From contig NZ_LIWR01000003.1 in the NCBI RefSeq assembly GCF_012978815.1, positions 1 to 64,000 on the forward strand: a DNA stretch of 64,000 nt. The letters are read 5' to 3'. Of this stretch, positions 52,781 through 64,000 are shown piece after piece. The stretch comes from Campylobacter sp. RM16189. GTDB lineage: Bacteria; Campylobacterota; Campylobacteria; Campylobacterales; Campylobacteraceae. Position 1 is the first letter of the stretch. Each line of letters starts with the position of its first letter. The notes beneath the pieces were generated by a model that was not told where the DNA came from, ran no database searches, and was given only the letters and a program-made list of their open reading frames with translations. Made by a program: the position numbers and the translations under genes.

Positions 52781-53704
52781 TTAGTTTAAATCAAAGCCAA
52801 ATTTATCACTTATTTCAATATTTGAGTTTATGATGCTTTTAAATTTTACATTCATAAATTCTAATTCAAGCTCATAAAATGCACCTAAAAATCGGCAACT
52901 TAATACATTTGCTTCAAATTTATTGCCGCTTATAATTTGTTCCGGTCTAAACATATATCTCTTATTCTTCAGCCACTGTTTAAATTCATCTGGAAGCACT
53001 TCTATATTGTATCCTGCCACAGAATTCATTTCGCCTAAAAATTTTGCCACCTCGAAACTACTTGGATTAAAATAGAGCTCTTTAGGTGTGCCAATATCTA
53101 AAATAATACCATTTTTAATAAGTGCAATTCTATCGCTTAGCATAAAGGCATCTTCTTTATCGTGAGTTACCATTATTGCGCTTAGACCGTTTTGTTTAAT
53201 CAACTGTTTCAATTCAGATCTTAAAGTATGGCGGAGATTGTGATCTAGATTTGCAAACGGCTCATCAAGTAATAAAAGCTTTTCTTTGTTTGCCACTGCT
53301 CTTGCAAATGCCACGCGTTGAGCCTGTCCTCCTGAAATTTGATCGCACATTTTATTTTTTAGCTCTTTTATTTTAAATTTCTCAAGCAGACTCTCTATCT
53401 CTATATCACGTTCGTTTTTAGGCATTTTTGAAAGAGCGAATTCGATATTTTTATTTACATTTAAGTGCGGAAATAGAGCGTAGTTTTGAAACATCATGGC
53501 CACACCACAACCTTTTTTAAGTTCTATATCTCCGCTATCTTTTGTCTCAAGTCCGGCTATAATTCTTAAAAGAGTGCTTTTACCGCATCCGCTTTCACCC
53601 AAAATACTTAAAATTTCACCTTCTTTTAGTGTCAAATTTATATGTTTCAAAACATCTATGTTGTTAAATTTCTTGTTTAAATTTCTAATATTTAAAATTT
53701 CCAT
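52781..53704 (-). CDS. fbpC: Ferric iron ABC transporter ATPase (FbpC-like)
   Basis: The ATPase subunit of a periplasmic-binding-protein-dependent iron importer, 307 residues. Walker A GESGCGKST, the Q-loop FQNYALFP, signature ISGGQAQRVAFARA, Walker B LLLLDEPFANLD and the switch histidine in VTHDKEDA are intact. A shortened C-terminal regulatory domain follows. Its ATG shares a base with the stop of the permease gene (TAATG). It is the last gene of the fbpABC unit. Confidence 0.88.
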   Translation of the reverse strand: MEILNIRNLNKKFNNIDVLKHINLTLKEGEILSILGESGCGKSTLLRIIAGLETKDSGDIELKKGCGVAMMFQNYALFPHLNVNKNIEFALSKMPKNERDIEIESLLEKFKIKELKNKMCDQISGGQAQRVAFARAVANKEKLLLLDEPFANLDHNLRHTLRSELKQLIKQNGLSAIMVTHDKEDAFMLSDRIALIKNGIILDIGTPKELYFNPSSFEVAKFLGEMNSVAGYNIEVLPDEFKQWLKNKRYMFRPEQIISGNKFEANVLSCRFLGAFYELELEFMNVKFKSIINSNIEISDKFGFDLN

Positions 53705-55251
53705 TACGCTTTTTTCCTAGATATTATTTCAAGCCAAATTACTGCCACTAAAGATAGCAAAACTATTAGTAAAGATGGCAATGCTGCCGCATATAATCTC
53801 TCGTCTGTGGCATAGAAAAAAGCTCTAATACTAAGAGTTTCAAAGCCAAGCGGACGAAGTATCAGGCTTAATGGCAGCTCTTTTACAATGTCTATAAAAA
53901 CTACAATCAACGAAAGAAAGAAAAAGTGTTTTAATAGGGGAAAATGCACTTTAAAAAAAAGTGTGAATTTAGATCTATTAAGAAGTAGGCTTGCGTCATC
54001 TATATTTTTTGGAATCTTAGCGTAACCACTCTCTACGGCGTATACAGAAGTCGCTAAAAATCTTACAATATAGCCAAAGATCAATACGACAAACGAGGCT
54101 GATAAAAATTGAGTGCCAAAATTTCTATCTATATATCCGAATACTATCATCACGCATAGGCCTATGCTTGCACCTGGGAGTGCATAGCCAAGAGAGGTAG
54201 TTTTTAGTAAGAATGTATTTAGCTTATTGTTTTTGATAATTCTTGTTGAAAATACTAGAAAGAAGCTAATAAAAGTTATTAAAATTGCACTTATGATAGC
54301 CATTAGAAGCGAATTTCCAGCCATGGTTATAAATTCTAGCTTGAAATCTTGAATCGTCATTATGCTCCAATAAACAAGCCAGATAACAGGAAATAAAAAT
54401 GCCAAACAAAAAATTACAAAGCACCACAAGAAAGCTAAAGTTTTCCCGATAGTGTTAAGCTCGCTTTTGGCTGTTGTCTTTGCGATATTGTGTGTATTAA
54501 AGCTATAGCCTTTCGAATTTTTATTGATATGCTCAAATATCATTATGATAAATACTAAAACCATTAGCATTGCAGCCAAAATAGATGCGGAGTATGAGTC
54601 TCCTAAATCGAACCATAGTTTAAATATCCCTGCGCTAAATGTTGCCACTCCGTAATAAGCCACAGTTCCGTAATCACTTAAAGTTTCCATTAAAACTAAC
54701 ATTGCTCCGCCTATAATGGCCGGTCTAGAGAGCATCACGGCTACTCTAAATATTTTAAACTGAGACAGTTTATAAATTTTACATACGTCAAAAAGCACTT
54801 TCGACTGAGTTTTAAAGGAAGTTTTTGCGAACATATAGATATATGGATAAAGCGATAAAGAAAGCACAAAAATGGCTCCGTAAATATTCATAAAATCAAG
54901 CCTAAAGCCGAAAATTTTATGAAAATAGCCTTGAAACTCCATTATTCCGACATAACAAAAGCTAAATATGTAAGCTGGTATGGCAAGCGGAAGCATTAGG
55001 GCATATTCAAAGAAATTTACAAAAGGAAATCGGTAGTTAGCTACTATCCATGCCGAAATAACGGCTATTGTGGCACTTAGAGCCAAGACCCCGAAAGCTA
55101 CTAAAAAAGTGCCTTGAATATACCTTAAAAATAGATATTTAAAAAAATGCTCTAAATTGGAGTAGTCTCCAAAAGCTATCTCGAAAAAAATGCTAATAAT
55201 AGGGACTAGGATGATGAGGGCGACCGTAATCGCCCAAAATTTGATATTCAC
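53704..55251 (-). CDS. fbpB: Ferric iron ABC transporter permease (FbpB-like)
   Basis: A duplicated permease of 515 residues with about twelve membrane segments, each half carrying a binding-protein-dependent transport loop (for example SRPAIIGGAML in the first half and SLLLNRSKFTLFFKVHFPLL in the second). The fused two-domain form is normal for the FbpB/SfuB family. It starts with GTG immediately after the stop codon of the binding-protein gene, so translation is coupled. Confidence 0.88.
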   Translation of the reverse strand: MNIKFWAITVALIILVPIISIFFEIAFGDYSNLEHFFKYLFLRYIQGTFLVAFGVLALSATIAVISAWIVANYRFPFVNFFEYALMLPLAIPAYIFSFCYVGIMEFQGYFHKIFGFRLDFMNIYGAIFVLSLSLYPYIYMFAKTSFKTQSKVLFDVCKIYKLSQFKIFRVAVMLSRPAIIGGAMLVLMETLSDYGTVAYYGVATFSAGIFKLWFDLGDSYSASILAAMLMVLVFIIMIFEHINKNSKGYSFNTHNIAKTTAKSELNTIGKTLAFLWCFVIFCLAFLFPVIWLVYWSIMTIQDFKLEFITMAGNSLLMAIISAILITFISFFLVFSTRIIKNNKLNTFLLKTTSLGYALPGASIGLCVMIVFGYIDRNFGTQFLSASFVVLIFGYIVRFLATSVYAVESGYAKIPKNIDDASLLLNRSKFTLFFKVHFPLLKHFFFLSLIVVFIDIVKELPLSLILRPLGFETLSIRAFFYATDERLYAAALPSLLIVLLSLVAVIWLEIISRKKA

Positions 55252-56253
55252 TTATTTCCAGCCAGCCATATCAAATATTTTTACGGCCTCGCTTATTTTT
55301 TCTACAGATTTATAAAGTGGAGTTGAGTCCTCTTTGAATTTTCCAAACGCTTTGATTGTATCGCTCGGTTCTACTGCTGTATTTACAGGATATTCGTAGT
55401 TAATGCCTGCAAGTATCTTTTGAGCCTCAGGACTTACCATAAACTCCATAAATTTGATAGCATTCTCTTTGTTTTTAGAAGCTTTTGTAAGCGCTATACC
55501 GCTTATATTTACGTGTGTTCCGCGGTTATCTTGATTAGGGAAGATTACTCCTAAAATTTTAGCTACCTCTACATCTTCAGGCTTTGGAGAATTTAGCATA
55601 AGTCCGATGTAGTAAGTATTCATTACCGCCACTTGACCCTCTCCTGCAAATATTGCTTTAGCTTGGTCTCTATCGCCGCCTTTTGGATCACGAGCTAAGT
55701 TGGCTAGAGTGCCTTTAGCCCATTTGCTAGCCGCGTCTACACCTTCGCTCTCTATAATTGAAGCCAGAAGAGATGTGTTATATCCTGCTGTAGCACTTCT
55801 AATTAGAAGTTTGCCTTTTAGCTCAGGTTTGGTTAGGTCTTGATAGTTTTTAATTATACTTGGATCAAAATTTCTCTTGTCATAAGCTATTATTCTAGCT
55901 CTTTTTGAGATAGCAAACCAATATCCCTCTGAGTCTCTATATTGAACTGGAACGATTTTTTCTAGAGTTTGAGATTTTACAGATTGCAATACGCCTTTTT
56001 TCTTAGCTGTGTAGAAATTTCCGGCATCTGCAGTGATAAAAAGGTCTGCTACAGAGCTATCGCCCTCTACCTCAAGCTTTTTAATAAGCTCTCCACCCTT
56101 TGCCTGAGTTGCATTTACTTTAATTCCAGTTTTTTCTTCGAATAACTTATAAAGTTGTGTGTCAGCGTCATAGTGGCGAGCAGAATATATGTTTATTTCA
56201 GCAGCAAGTGCAAAACCTGCTAGCAAACTTAAAGCTAGTATGCTTTTTTTCAT
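55252..56253 (-). CDS. fbpA: Periplasmic ferric iron binding protein (FbpA-like)
   Basis: The substrate-binding protein of the importer, 333 residues with a clear signal peptide (MKKSILALSLLAGFALA). The mature domain begins INIYSARHYDAD. The tyrosine pair in NTYYIGLM matches the iron ligands of FbpA proteins, and the ISGIALTKASKN segment is typical. It heads the fbpABC operon. The upstream gap faces a rhodanese gene on the other strand. Regulation by Fur is expected for such genes, but I could not point to a convincing Fur box. Confidence 0.88.
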   Translation of the reverse strand: MKKSILALSLLAGFALAAEINIYSARHYDADTQLYKLFEEKTGIKVNATQAKGGELIKKLEVEGDSSVADLFITADAGNFYTAKKKGVLQSVKSQTLEKIVPVQYRDSEGYWFAISKRARIIAYDKRNFDPSIIKNYQDLTKPELKGKLLIRSATAGYNTSLLASIIESEGVDAASKWAKGTLANLARDPKGGDRDQAKAIFAGEGQVAVMNTYYIGLMLNSPKPEDVEVAKILGVIFPNQDNRGTHVNISGIALTKASKNKENAIKFMEFMVSPEAQKILAGINYEYPVNTAVEPSDTIKAFGKFKEDSTPLYKSVEKISEAVKIFDMAGWK

Positions 56254-56358
56254 GTCTATCCTTTTTAATGGTATTGAAACTCAAAATATTAGCATTTATT
56301 TCTTATAATAATATTAAGTATTGTAAATGCAGCTTATACCGAGGTAAAAGAGTGAGAT

Positions 56359-56364
56359 TATAAT
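56359..56364 (+). promoter_or_regulatory. Putative -10 element for the secreted rhodanese gene
   Basis: A TATAAT hexamer lies in the divergent gap between fbpA and the rhodanese gene. It is 81 bases from the TTG start, so a leader of about 70 bases would result. Confidence 0.35.
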
Positions 56365-56439
56365 ATAGGCATTTGTTAAAAATTTTTTAACAAAAAAGTG
56401 ATAATATTTCCTCAATCTTTAAAAATAAAAGGCAAAAAA

Positions 56440-56817
56440 TTGAAAAAATTTCTACTTATATCAATGGCTGCATCCGCTGCTTTTTCTCAGTTTCAAAATG
56501 TAAATGTAACGCCTCAAAATATTAATGATTACGAGCAGATTGTAGACATTAGAACAGAGCCTGAGTGGAGAGCTACGGGCATAGTAAAAGGTGCTAAAAC
56601 AATAACCTTTGATCCTTACAATACTACTAAATTTATACAAGAGCTAAAGGATAACTTTGATATCTCAAAGCCTATAGCTTTGATTTGCAGAAGCGGCAAC
56701 AGAAGCTTTCATGCAGCTAGAATGCTTGATTCTGGTGGGCTAAATATCATAAATTTAAATGGCGGAATGGGTGCTTTGATTAGACAAGGCTACGAGCCTG
56801 TTCCTTTTAATAAATAA
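56440..56817 (+). CDS. Secreted rhodanese-like protein
   Basis: A single-domain rhodanese of about 125 residues, exported by a short signal peptide (MKKFLLISMAASAAFSQ). The active loop CRSGNRS with its cysteine is intact, as is the DIRTEPEW segment at the domain start. It may move sulfur or act on thiol compounds in the periplasm. The TTG start is chosen because it gives the signal peptide and AAAAGG lies seven bases upstream; the frame continues further upstream without a good start. It converges on the CinA-family gene with only seven bases between stops. Confidence 0.82.
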   Translation: MKKFLLISMAASAAFSQFQNVNVTPQNINDYEQIVDIRTEPEWRATGIVKGAKTITFDPYNTTKFIQELKDNFDISKPIALICRSGNRSFHAARMLDSGGLNIINLNGGMGALIRQGYEPVPFNK

Positions 56818-56824
56818 AATTTAT

Positions 56825-57919
56825 TCAAAAAAAGATTTCAGGAGCAATGCGTAATAAGCATGTATAGGCGTGCAGTGCGCTTTGTTCTCTTATGTAGTTT
56901 CTATCTCCTTTTAAATTTAGCCTATCGACTATGATCTTGCCGTTTTTGCTTAAGGCTCCTACAAATACAGTTCCTGCGGGTTTTTCTACGCTTCCGCCGT
57001 CAGGTCCCGCTATGCCGCTCACGGCCAATGCGAAATCAGCTCCGCTTGAGCGAATGACCCCACTTAGCATCTCATTTACGCATTGTTCGCTTACCGCTCC
57101 ATAAGTTTCAATAGTATTCTTGCCAACTCCTAGCCATTCTGCTTTAATCTCGTTTGCATAAGTTATAAGCGAGCCGTCAAAAGCGGCTGAAACTCCTGCA
57201 AATTGACCAAATTTGGCTGCTATTAACCCAGCTGTACAAGACTCCGCAAAAGTAATTTTTAGATTTTTTCTAATGAGTGTTTTTGCGATATGTTCAACTA
57301 AATTTCTACTGGCGATAAATTTTTGAGAAAATAGATTTTTAACGCCGTTTATAAAGCTTTCTATCTGACCAAATTTATTAGCTTCCGCCCTTACGATAAC
57401 TAAATTCTCTATGATTTGGGATATATAAATTTGTACTTCGTAAGTTTTAGCAATCGGTTCTAATAAAATTTTAGTACTTTCGCTATCGATATCAAATAGG
57501 TTAAAATAAGTAAAATTTATATTTGGTTTTATGTGAATTTGCCCTATTTCTTTAGTTGGAATAGCTTTTATAAGATTTACTTGAGTATTATTTAAATTTA
57601 TTAAAAAGCTATCTTTCGTTATTGTTATAGCTTTGCTTGGCGCAAGTGTATTTTGCTCCTTTAGTTCTATTAAATCCTCGCTTAATGTAGCCAAAATTTT
57701 AGCCGTAGTTGCGTAGTTTTCATTTGAGGCAAATATGCAAAGAGTATCAAATTTAGAGCATAAGTTTTCTATGATAAATGGCAACTCTTTGTCGCTTTTA
57801 TCGGCGAAATTAAACTCCCCAAGCTCTTTAAAATGAGCCTTATAAAAGCTAAAAATGTATCCCAAAAAAGCGCCATTTATGCTTAAATCTTTCCCGATTA
57901 TTAAAAGTGCATTTTTCAT
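56825..57919 (-). CDS. CinA-family protein with degenerate N-terminal domain
   Basis: A 364-residue protein. The C-terminal part (about 210-360) is a CinA/PncC amidase domain with TFAESCTAGLIAAKF, SLITYANEIKAEWLGV and AVSGIAGPDGG, expected to open nicotinamide mononucleotide to nicotinate mononucleotide and so recycle pyridine nucleotides. The N-terminal part (about 1-200) resembles the molybdopterin-binding-like CinA half in outline but lacks its usual TGGLGPT-type motif, so its pyrophosphatase role is doubtful. It is divergent from ileS. Confidence 0.82.
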   Translation of the reverse strand: MKNALLIIGKDLSINGAFLGYIFSFYKAHFKELGEFNFADKSDKELPFIIENLCSKFDTLCIFASNENYATTAKILATLSEDLIELKEQNTLAPSKAITITKDSFLINLNNTQVNLIKAIPTKEIGQIHIKPNINFTYFNLFDIDSESTKILLEPIAKTYEVQIYISQIIENLVIVRAEANKFGQIESFINGVKNLFSQKFIASRNLVEHIAKTLIRKNLKITFAESCTAGLIAAKFGQFAGVSAAFDGSLITYANEIKAEWLGVGKNTIETYGAVSEQCVNEMLSGVIRSSGADFALAVSGIAGPDGGSVEKPAGTVFVGALSKNGKIIVDRLNLKGDRNYIREQSALHAYTCLLRIAPEIFF

Positions 57920-58047
57920 AAAAACCTCCTTAATTTTTGAAATTATATCACAAAAAAATCCACTAAATTTTTAGCTTAAAGCTCTATTTTCAGTAGCCTT
58001 TAATCACTGCTTAGATAAAATTTGTAAATTTAAAACAAGGTAAAAGT

Positions 58048-60807
58048 ATGGATTATAAAGATACGCTCCTGCTTCCAAGCACGGAGTTTCCTATGCGCGG
58101 CAACCTGCCGCAAAATGAGCCTGAACGGCTGGAAAAATGGTATGGCGAGCGAGATATCTACTCCAAGATGAAAGCTAAACGCCAAAAGGCTAAAAAGAGT
58201 TTCAACCTTCACGACGGACCCCCTTACGCTAACGGAAATTTGCACATCGGACACGCGCTTAATAAAACACTCAAAGACATCATCACTAAGACTCACTATT
58301 TCTTTGGCGAAGAGATTCGATATACTCCGGGCTGGGATTGCCACGGCTTGCCGATAGAGCAACAGGTCGAAGTAAAGCTCGGCGAGAAGAAAAAGGAGAT
58401 GAGCACAACTCAGATCAGAGAGTTTTGTAGAGAGCATGCAAGAGAGTTTATAGGGATCCAAAAAGAGGGATTTAAGCAACTTGGCATAGTCGGCGACTGG
58501 GATGATCCTTATCTTACGATGAAATTTAAATTTGAAGCTGAAATTTACAAAACGCTTTGTAAAGTAGCTAAGCGCGGACTTTTGATAGAGCGAAGCAAGC
58601 CTGTTTATTGGAGTTGGGCGGCGAAATCGGCCCTTGCAGAGGCTGAGGTAGAGTATGAAGACAAAGAGGACTATAGCATCTACGTAGCCTTTAAACTCGG
58701 CGAAGAGGCGCTTAAAAAACTCGGCATAAAAGAAGCGCGAGCGGTTATCTGGACTACGACTCCTTGGACGCTTCCTGCAAACCAAGCCATAAGCTTAAAC
58801 CCAAATGAAATTTACGTAATCACAAGCGAAAATTTAATATTTGCCAAAGAGATGATCGAAGAACTTGTTAAAGAAGGGCTTACTAAAGGCGAGATCGTTA
58901 AGGAATTTAAAGCCGCAGAGCTTGAAAATCTACATGCGATAAATCCCCTAAACGACCGCGAGTCTAAATTTATCCTCGGAGAGCACGTTACTATGGACGG
59001 AGGAACGGGTCTTGTGCATACGGCTCCCGGACACGGTGAAGATGACTATCACATAAGCTTAAAATACGGCATCGAGGTTATCATGCCGGTAGATGAGGGC
59101 GGACTTTACGACTCTACACTTAGGACTAAGAAGCTTTTTCGCGCAGATGTAGTAGATGAGCTTGTCGGTATGCATATATTTAAGGCTAACGAGAGAATTT
59201 TAGAAATTTTAGGCAAAGATCTGCTTAAAGTTAGTAAATTTACCCACTCTTATCCGTTTTGCTGGAGAACTCATAAGCCTGTTATCTACCGCGCCACAAA
59301 GCAGTGGTTTATCGCTATGGACGAGCCAAAGATAGACGGAAAAACTCTAAGAGAGGTTGCTTTAAGCGAGATAGAAAAGGTGAAATTTTATCCTGCAAGC
59401 GGCGCAAGAAGGATAGGACTCATGGTTGCCAATCGCCCTGACTGGTGTATCTCTCGCCAAAGGGATTGGGGTGTACCGATCGCGTTTTTTAGGCATAAAG
59501 AGACGAAAGAGCCGATATTTGATGATGAGGTTTTGGAATTTGTAGCCAAAATTTTTGAAGAAAAGGGAGCTGACGCTTGGTGGGATATGGAAATTAAAGA
59601 GCTTCTACCGCCAAATTCCAAATACGACGCTAAAAATTTAGAAAAGGCAACCGACATCCTTGACGTGTGGTTTGATAGCGGCAGCACTTGGTCTGCTGTT
59701 TTAAAGAGCGGAGATTACGACGCGGGAAGCTATCAGGCCGATATGTATTTAGAGGGTAGCGATCAGCACAGAGGTTGGTTTCAAAGCTCACTTCTTTTAA
59801 GCTGCGCGGCAGAAGGACAAGCGCCTTATAAAAGCGTCTTAACTCACGGCTTTACCGTCGATGAAAACGGTCAAAAGATGAGTAAGAGTAAAGGTAACGT
59901 CGTAGCTCCGCAAGATGTGATCAAAACTTACGGCGTTGAAATTTTGCGCCTTTGGGTTGCACTAAGTGACTATTCAAGCGATTTAAAGATAAGCGATAAC
60001 ATCTTAAAGCAAGTTAGCGAGCAATACCGCAAGATAAGAAACACGATAAGATTTTTGCTTGCAAACGTAAGTGATTTGGATGATCTGGATACTTCAAATT
60101 TCAACATCCTTGATAAGTGGATACTAAGCCGTGCTAGACGCGCTTTTGGCGAGGTTGAGGCGGCGTTTAGAAATTACGATTTCTCAAAAGGCTTTAGCGT
60201 GCTTATGAATTTCTTGAGTGCCGATCTTTCGGGTATCTATCTTGATATTTGTAAAGACAGGTTATATTGTGACGAGATGGACGGCGATCGCAGAAGATCG
60301 GCTCAAAGTGCGATGGCTATCATCACAAGAGCGCTCTTACCGCTTATAGCACCGACACTTACGTATACGGTCGATGAGGTTATGGACTATGCGCCTGAGA
60401 TCATCAAAAACGGAGCCAAAGACGCGTTTGATCTTGAGTATGCCCCGATAGAGTTTGAATTTGAAGTGGATGACGAGCTTTTGGTTCAAAGCAGAGAGAA
60501 ATTCTTTGAGCTTATAGATGTGCTTAAAAAAGATAAAAAGATAAAATCAACCCTTGAGCTAGTGCTTCAAACCAGCTCGAATTCTATCTTAAGCGAAGAT
60601 TTAGACGAGATAACTGACTGGTACATGGTAAGCGAGATCGAGAGCCTTGATGATAAGGATAGTTTGGCTGAATTTGAGATAGGACATGACAAATTTAAGC
60701 TTGTAATGTCAAGCAAATTTAAGTGCCCAAGATGCTGGAAATTTAGCGCTAAACATGACGGCGAAACCTGCCCGAGATGTGAAAGAGTGCTTAAAAATGC
60801 TCTCTGA
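58048..60807 (+). CDS. ileS: Isoleucyl-tRNA synthetase
   Basis: A class I synthetase of 919 residues. The HIGH motif appears as [14 protein letters not shown] as [10 protein letters not shown], and the editing domain includes [13 protein letters not shown] and a [10 protein letters not shown] segment. A C-terminal zinc finger (CPRCWKF and CPRC) is present, as in bacterial type enzymes sensitive to mupirocin. It starts an operon with a 36-residue membrane protein, gatA, guaB and metX. Confidence 0.97.
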   Translation: MDYKDTLLLPSTEFPMRGNLPQNEPERLEKWYGERDIYSKMKAKRQKAKKSFNLHDGPPYANGNLHIGHALNKTLKDIITKTHYFFGEEIRYTPGWDCHGLPIEQQVEVKLGEKKKEMSTTQIREFCREHAREFIGIQKEGFKQLGIVGDWDDPYLTMKFKFEAEIYKTLCKVAKRGLLIERSKPVYWSWAAKSALAEAEVEYEDKEDYSIYVAFKLGEEALKKLGIKEARAVIWTTTPWTLPANQAISLNPNEIYVITSENLIFAKEMIEELVKEGLTKGEIVKEFKAAELENLHAINPLNDRESKFILGEHVTMDGGTGLVHTAPGHGEDDYHISLKYGIEVIMPVDEGGLYDSTLRTKKLFRADVVDELVGMHIFKANERILEILGKDLLKVSKFTHSYPFCWRTHKPVIYRATKQWFIAMDEPKIDGKTLREVALSEIEKVKFYPASGARRIGLMVANRPDWCISRQRDWGVPIAFFRHKETKEPIFDDEVLEFVAKIFEEKGADAWWDMEIKELLPPNSKYDAKNLEKATDILDVWFDSGSTWSAVLKSGDYDAGSYQADMYLEGSDQHRGWFQSSLLLSCAAEGQAPYKSVLTHGFTVDENGQKMSKSKGNVVAPQDVIKTYGVEILRLWVALSDYSSDLKISDNILKQVSEQYRKIRNTIRFLLANVSDLDDLDTSNFNILDKWILSRARRAFGEVEAAFRNYDFSKGFSVLMNFLSADLSGIYLDICKDRLYCDEMDGDRRRSAQSAMAIITRALLPLIAPTLTYTVDEVMDYAPEIIKNGAKDAFDLEYAPIEFEFEVDDELLVQSREKFFELIDVLKKDKKIKSTLELVLQTSSNSILSEDLDEITDWYMVSEIESLDDKDSLAEFEIGHDKFKLVMSSKFKCPRCWKFSAKHDGETCPRCERVLKNAL

Positions 60808-60903
60808 GCCGATACATTTTAGCGTCATCGTAGCCACTATAGCAACGATAATTTGCGTAGTAGGCATCGGTATAGTTTTAGTAAATAAATTTAAGGAAAA
60901 CAG

Positions 60904-60907
<4 letters not shown>
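60797..60907 (+). CDS. Small single-pass membrane protein (36 residues) between ileS and gatA
   Basis: A 36-codon frame overlaps ileS by 11 bases and gatA by an ATGA junction. The product begins [10 protein letters not shown], has one hydrophobic helix (about 8-29) and a short basic tail (NKFKENR). The exact fit between two genes, with overlaps at both ends, argues strongly for translation. A small membrane protein of this kind also lies between ileS and gatA in C. jejuni as I recall. Function unknown; a role with either enzyme is not evident because both are soluble. Confidence 0.72.
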
Positions 60908-63712
<2,805 letters not shown>

Positions 63713-63713
<1 letters not shown>

Positions 63714-64000
63714 TGTTAAATTTAAAAACCAAAAGAGAGAAATTTGACGAACCACTTTACCTTGAGAGCGGTCGAATTCTCTCAAATTTTGAGCTTGTTT
63801 ATGAAACTTACGGAAATTTAAATCAGGATAAAAGCAACGTTATTGTCATCTGCCACGCACTTACCGGCTCACACCATGCCGCAGGCAGGTATGAAAACGA
63901 TACGAAATCAGGCTGGTGGGATAACTTCATAGGTGATGGCAAAGCGGTTGATACGAATAAGTTTTTTGTCATTTGCGTAAATATTTTAGGCTCAAATTTT
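63713..64000 (+). CDS. metX: Homoserine O-acetyltransferase, 5' part (cut by the window end)
   Basis: A partial gene, about 96 codons seen. The start is a GTG overlapping the guaB stop. The translated part shows the MetX N-terminus: FELVYETYG, then [12 protein letters not shown] and the [20 protein letters not shown] segment, all typical of the alpha/beta-hydrolase acyltransferase that acetylates (or succinylates) homoserine for methionine synthesis. The catalytic serine region lies beyond the window. There is no clear ribosome binding site, so translational coupling to guaB is likely. Confidence 0.85.

Noticed and set aside
56254..56439. Possible Fur box upstream of fbpA
   Set aside because: The AT-rich gap has stretches loosely like a Fur site (ATTATTATAAG and AAATAAATG on the minus strand), but none matches the 19-base consensus well enough. 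Fur control of fbpA remains an expectation, not an observation.
58030..58785. 251-codon minus-strand frame opposite ileS
   Set aside because: It is a mirror of a conserved synthetase region, rich in Ser, Phe and Leu, with no start signal. The plus-strand HIGH motif region explains the conservation.

Overview
The window looks like a chromosomal segment of a Campylobacter species (Campylobacterota). Base composition is AT-rich. Ribosome binding sites are AAGGA-type and promoters show a TATAAT element with little obvious -35. Several blocks have the gene order I know from Campylobacter: ribA/rsmG divergent from hemB-argF-UPF0763-hemN; tuf-rpmG-tRNA-Trp-secE-nusG-rplKAJL-rpoBC; rpsL-rpsG-fusA; and ileS-small ORF-gatA-guaB. 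The Lap-type secretion operon and the two-component/Tat/COG0523 block are not part of the C. jejuni order as I recall it. I do not assign a species.

Layout. 1-1.1 kb: a membrane diguanylate cyclase. 1.2-6.9 kb (minus strand): a peptide and dicarboxylate utilisation cluster with a DcuC-like carrier, an M3 oligopeptidase, a YjiH/YjiG membrane pair and an M20 peptidase. 7.3-8.9 kb: a tiny membrane protein and a copper-delivery operon (PCuAC, unknown anchored protein, SCO). 9.0-11.1 kb: a YkuD-fold peptidoglycan carboxypeptidase, a small protein and alanine racemase. 11.2-17.5 kb: a response regulator and cytoplasmic PAS histidine kinase, followed by a three-gene set made of an unrecognised polytopic membrane protein, a Tat-exported metallo-beta-lactamase-fold protein and a COG0523 (CobW-like) GTPase with a large unknown N-terminal half. 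This is the block most likely to be an undescribed system. 18.1-20.6 kb (minus): an overlapping operon ribA-rsmG-zinc ribbon-unknown-htpX. 20.7-25.7 kb: hemB-argF-UPF0763-hemN-Fe-S oxidoreductase.

25.8-35.0 kb: a complete Lap-type, c-di-GMP-gated type I secretion operon. It holds a TolC-family porin with an N-terminal extension, a LapG protease, a LapD receptor with degenerate GGDEF and EAL domains, an ABC exporter, an HlyD adaptor, an unknown protein and an atypical LuxR-type regulator. No adhesin substrate is present in the window. 35.1-52.4 kb: the tRNA, translation and transcription core. 52.4-56.8 kb: a lipoprotein, an FbpABC-type ferric iron importer and a secreted rhodanese. 56.8-64.0 kb: a CinA-family protein, ileS, a 36-residue membrane protein, gatA, guaB and the start of metX, which runs off the window.

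I saw no rRNA genes, CRISPR array, insertion sequence, prophage or poly-G contingency tract. Two real genes shorter than about 40 codons (7312-7404 and 60797-60907), rpmG, the metX fragment and six tRNAs were found by direct reading. Several start codons were moved downstream on ribosome-binding-site or signal-peptide evidence.
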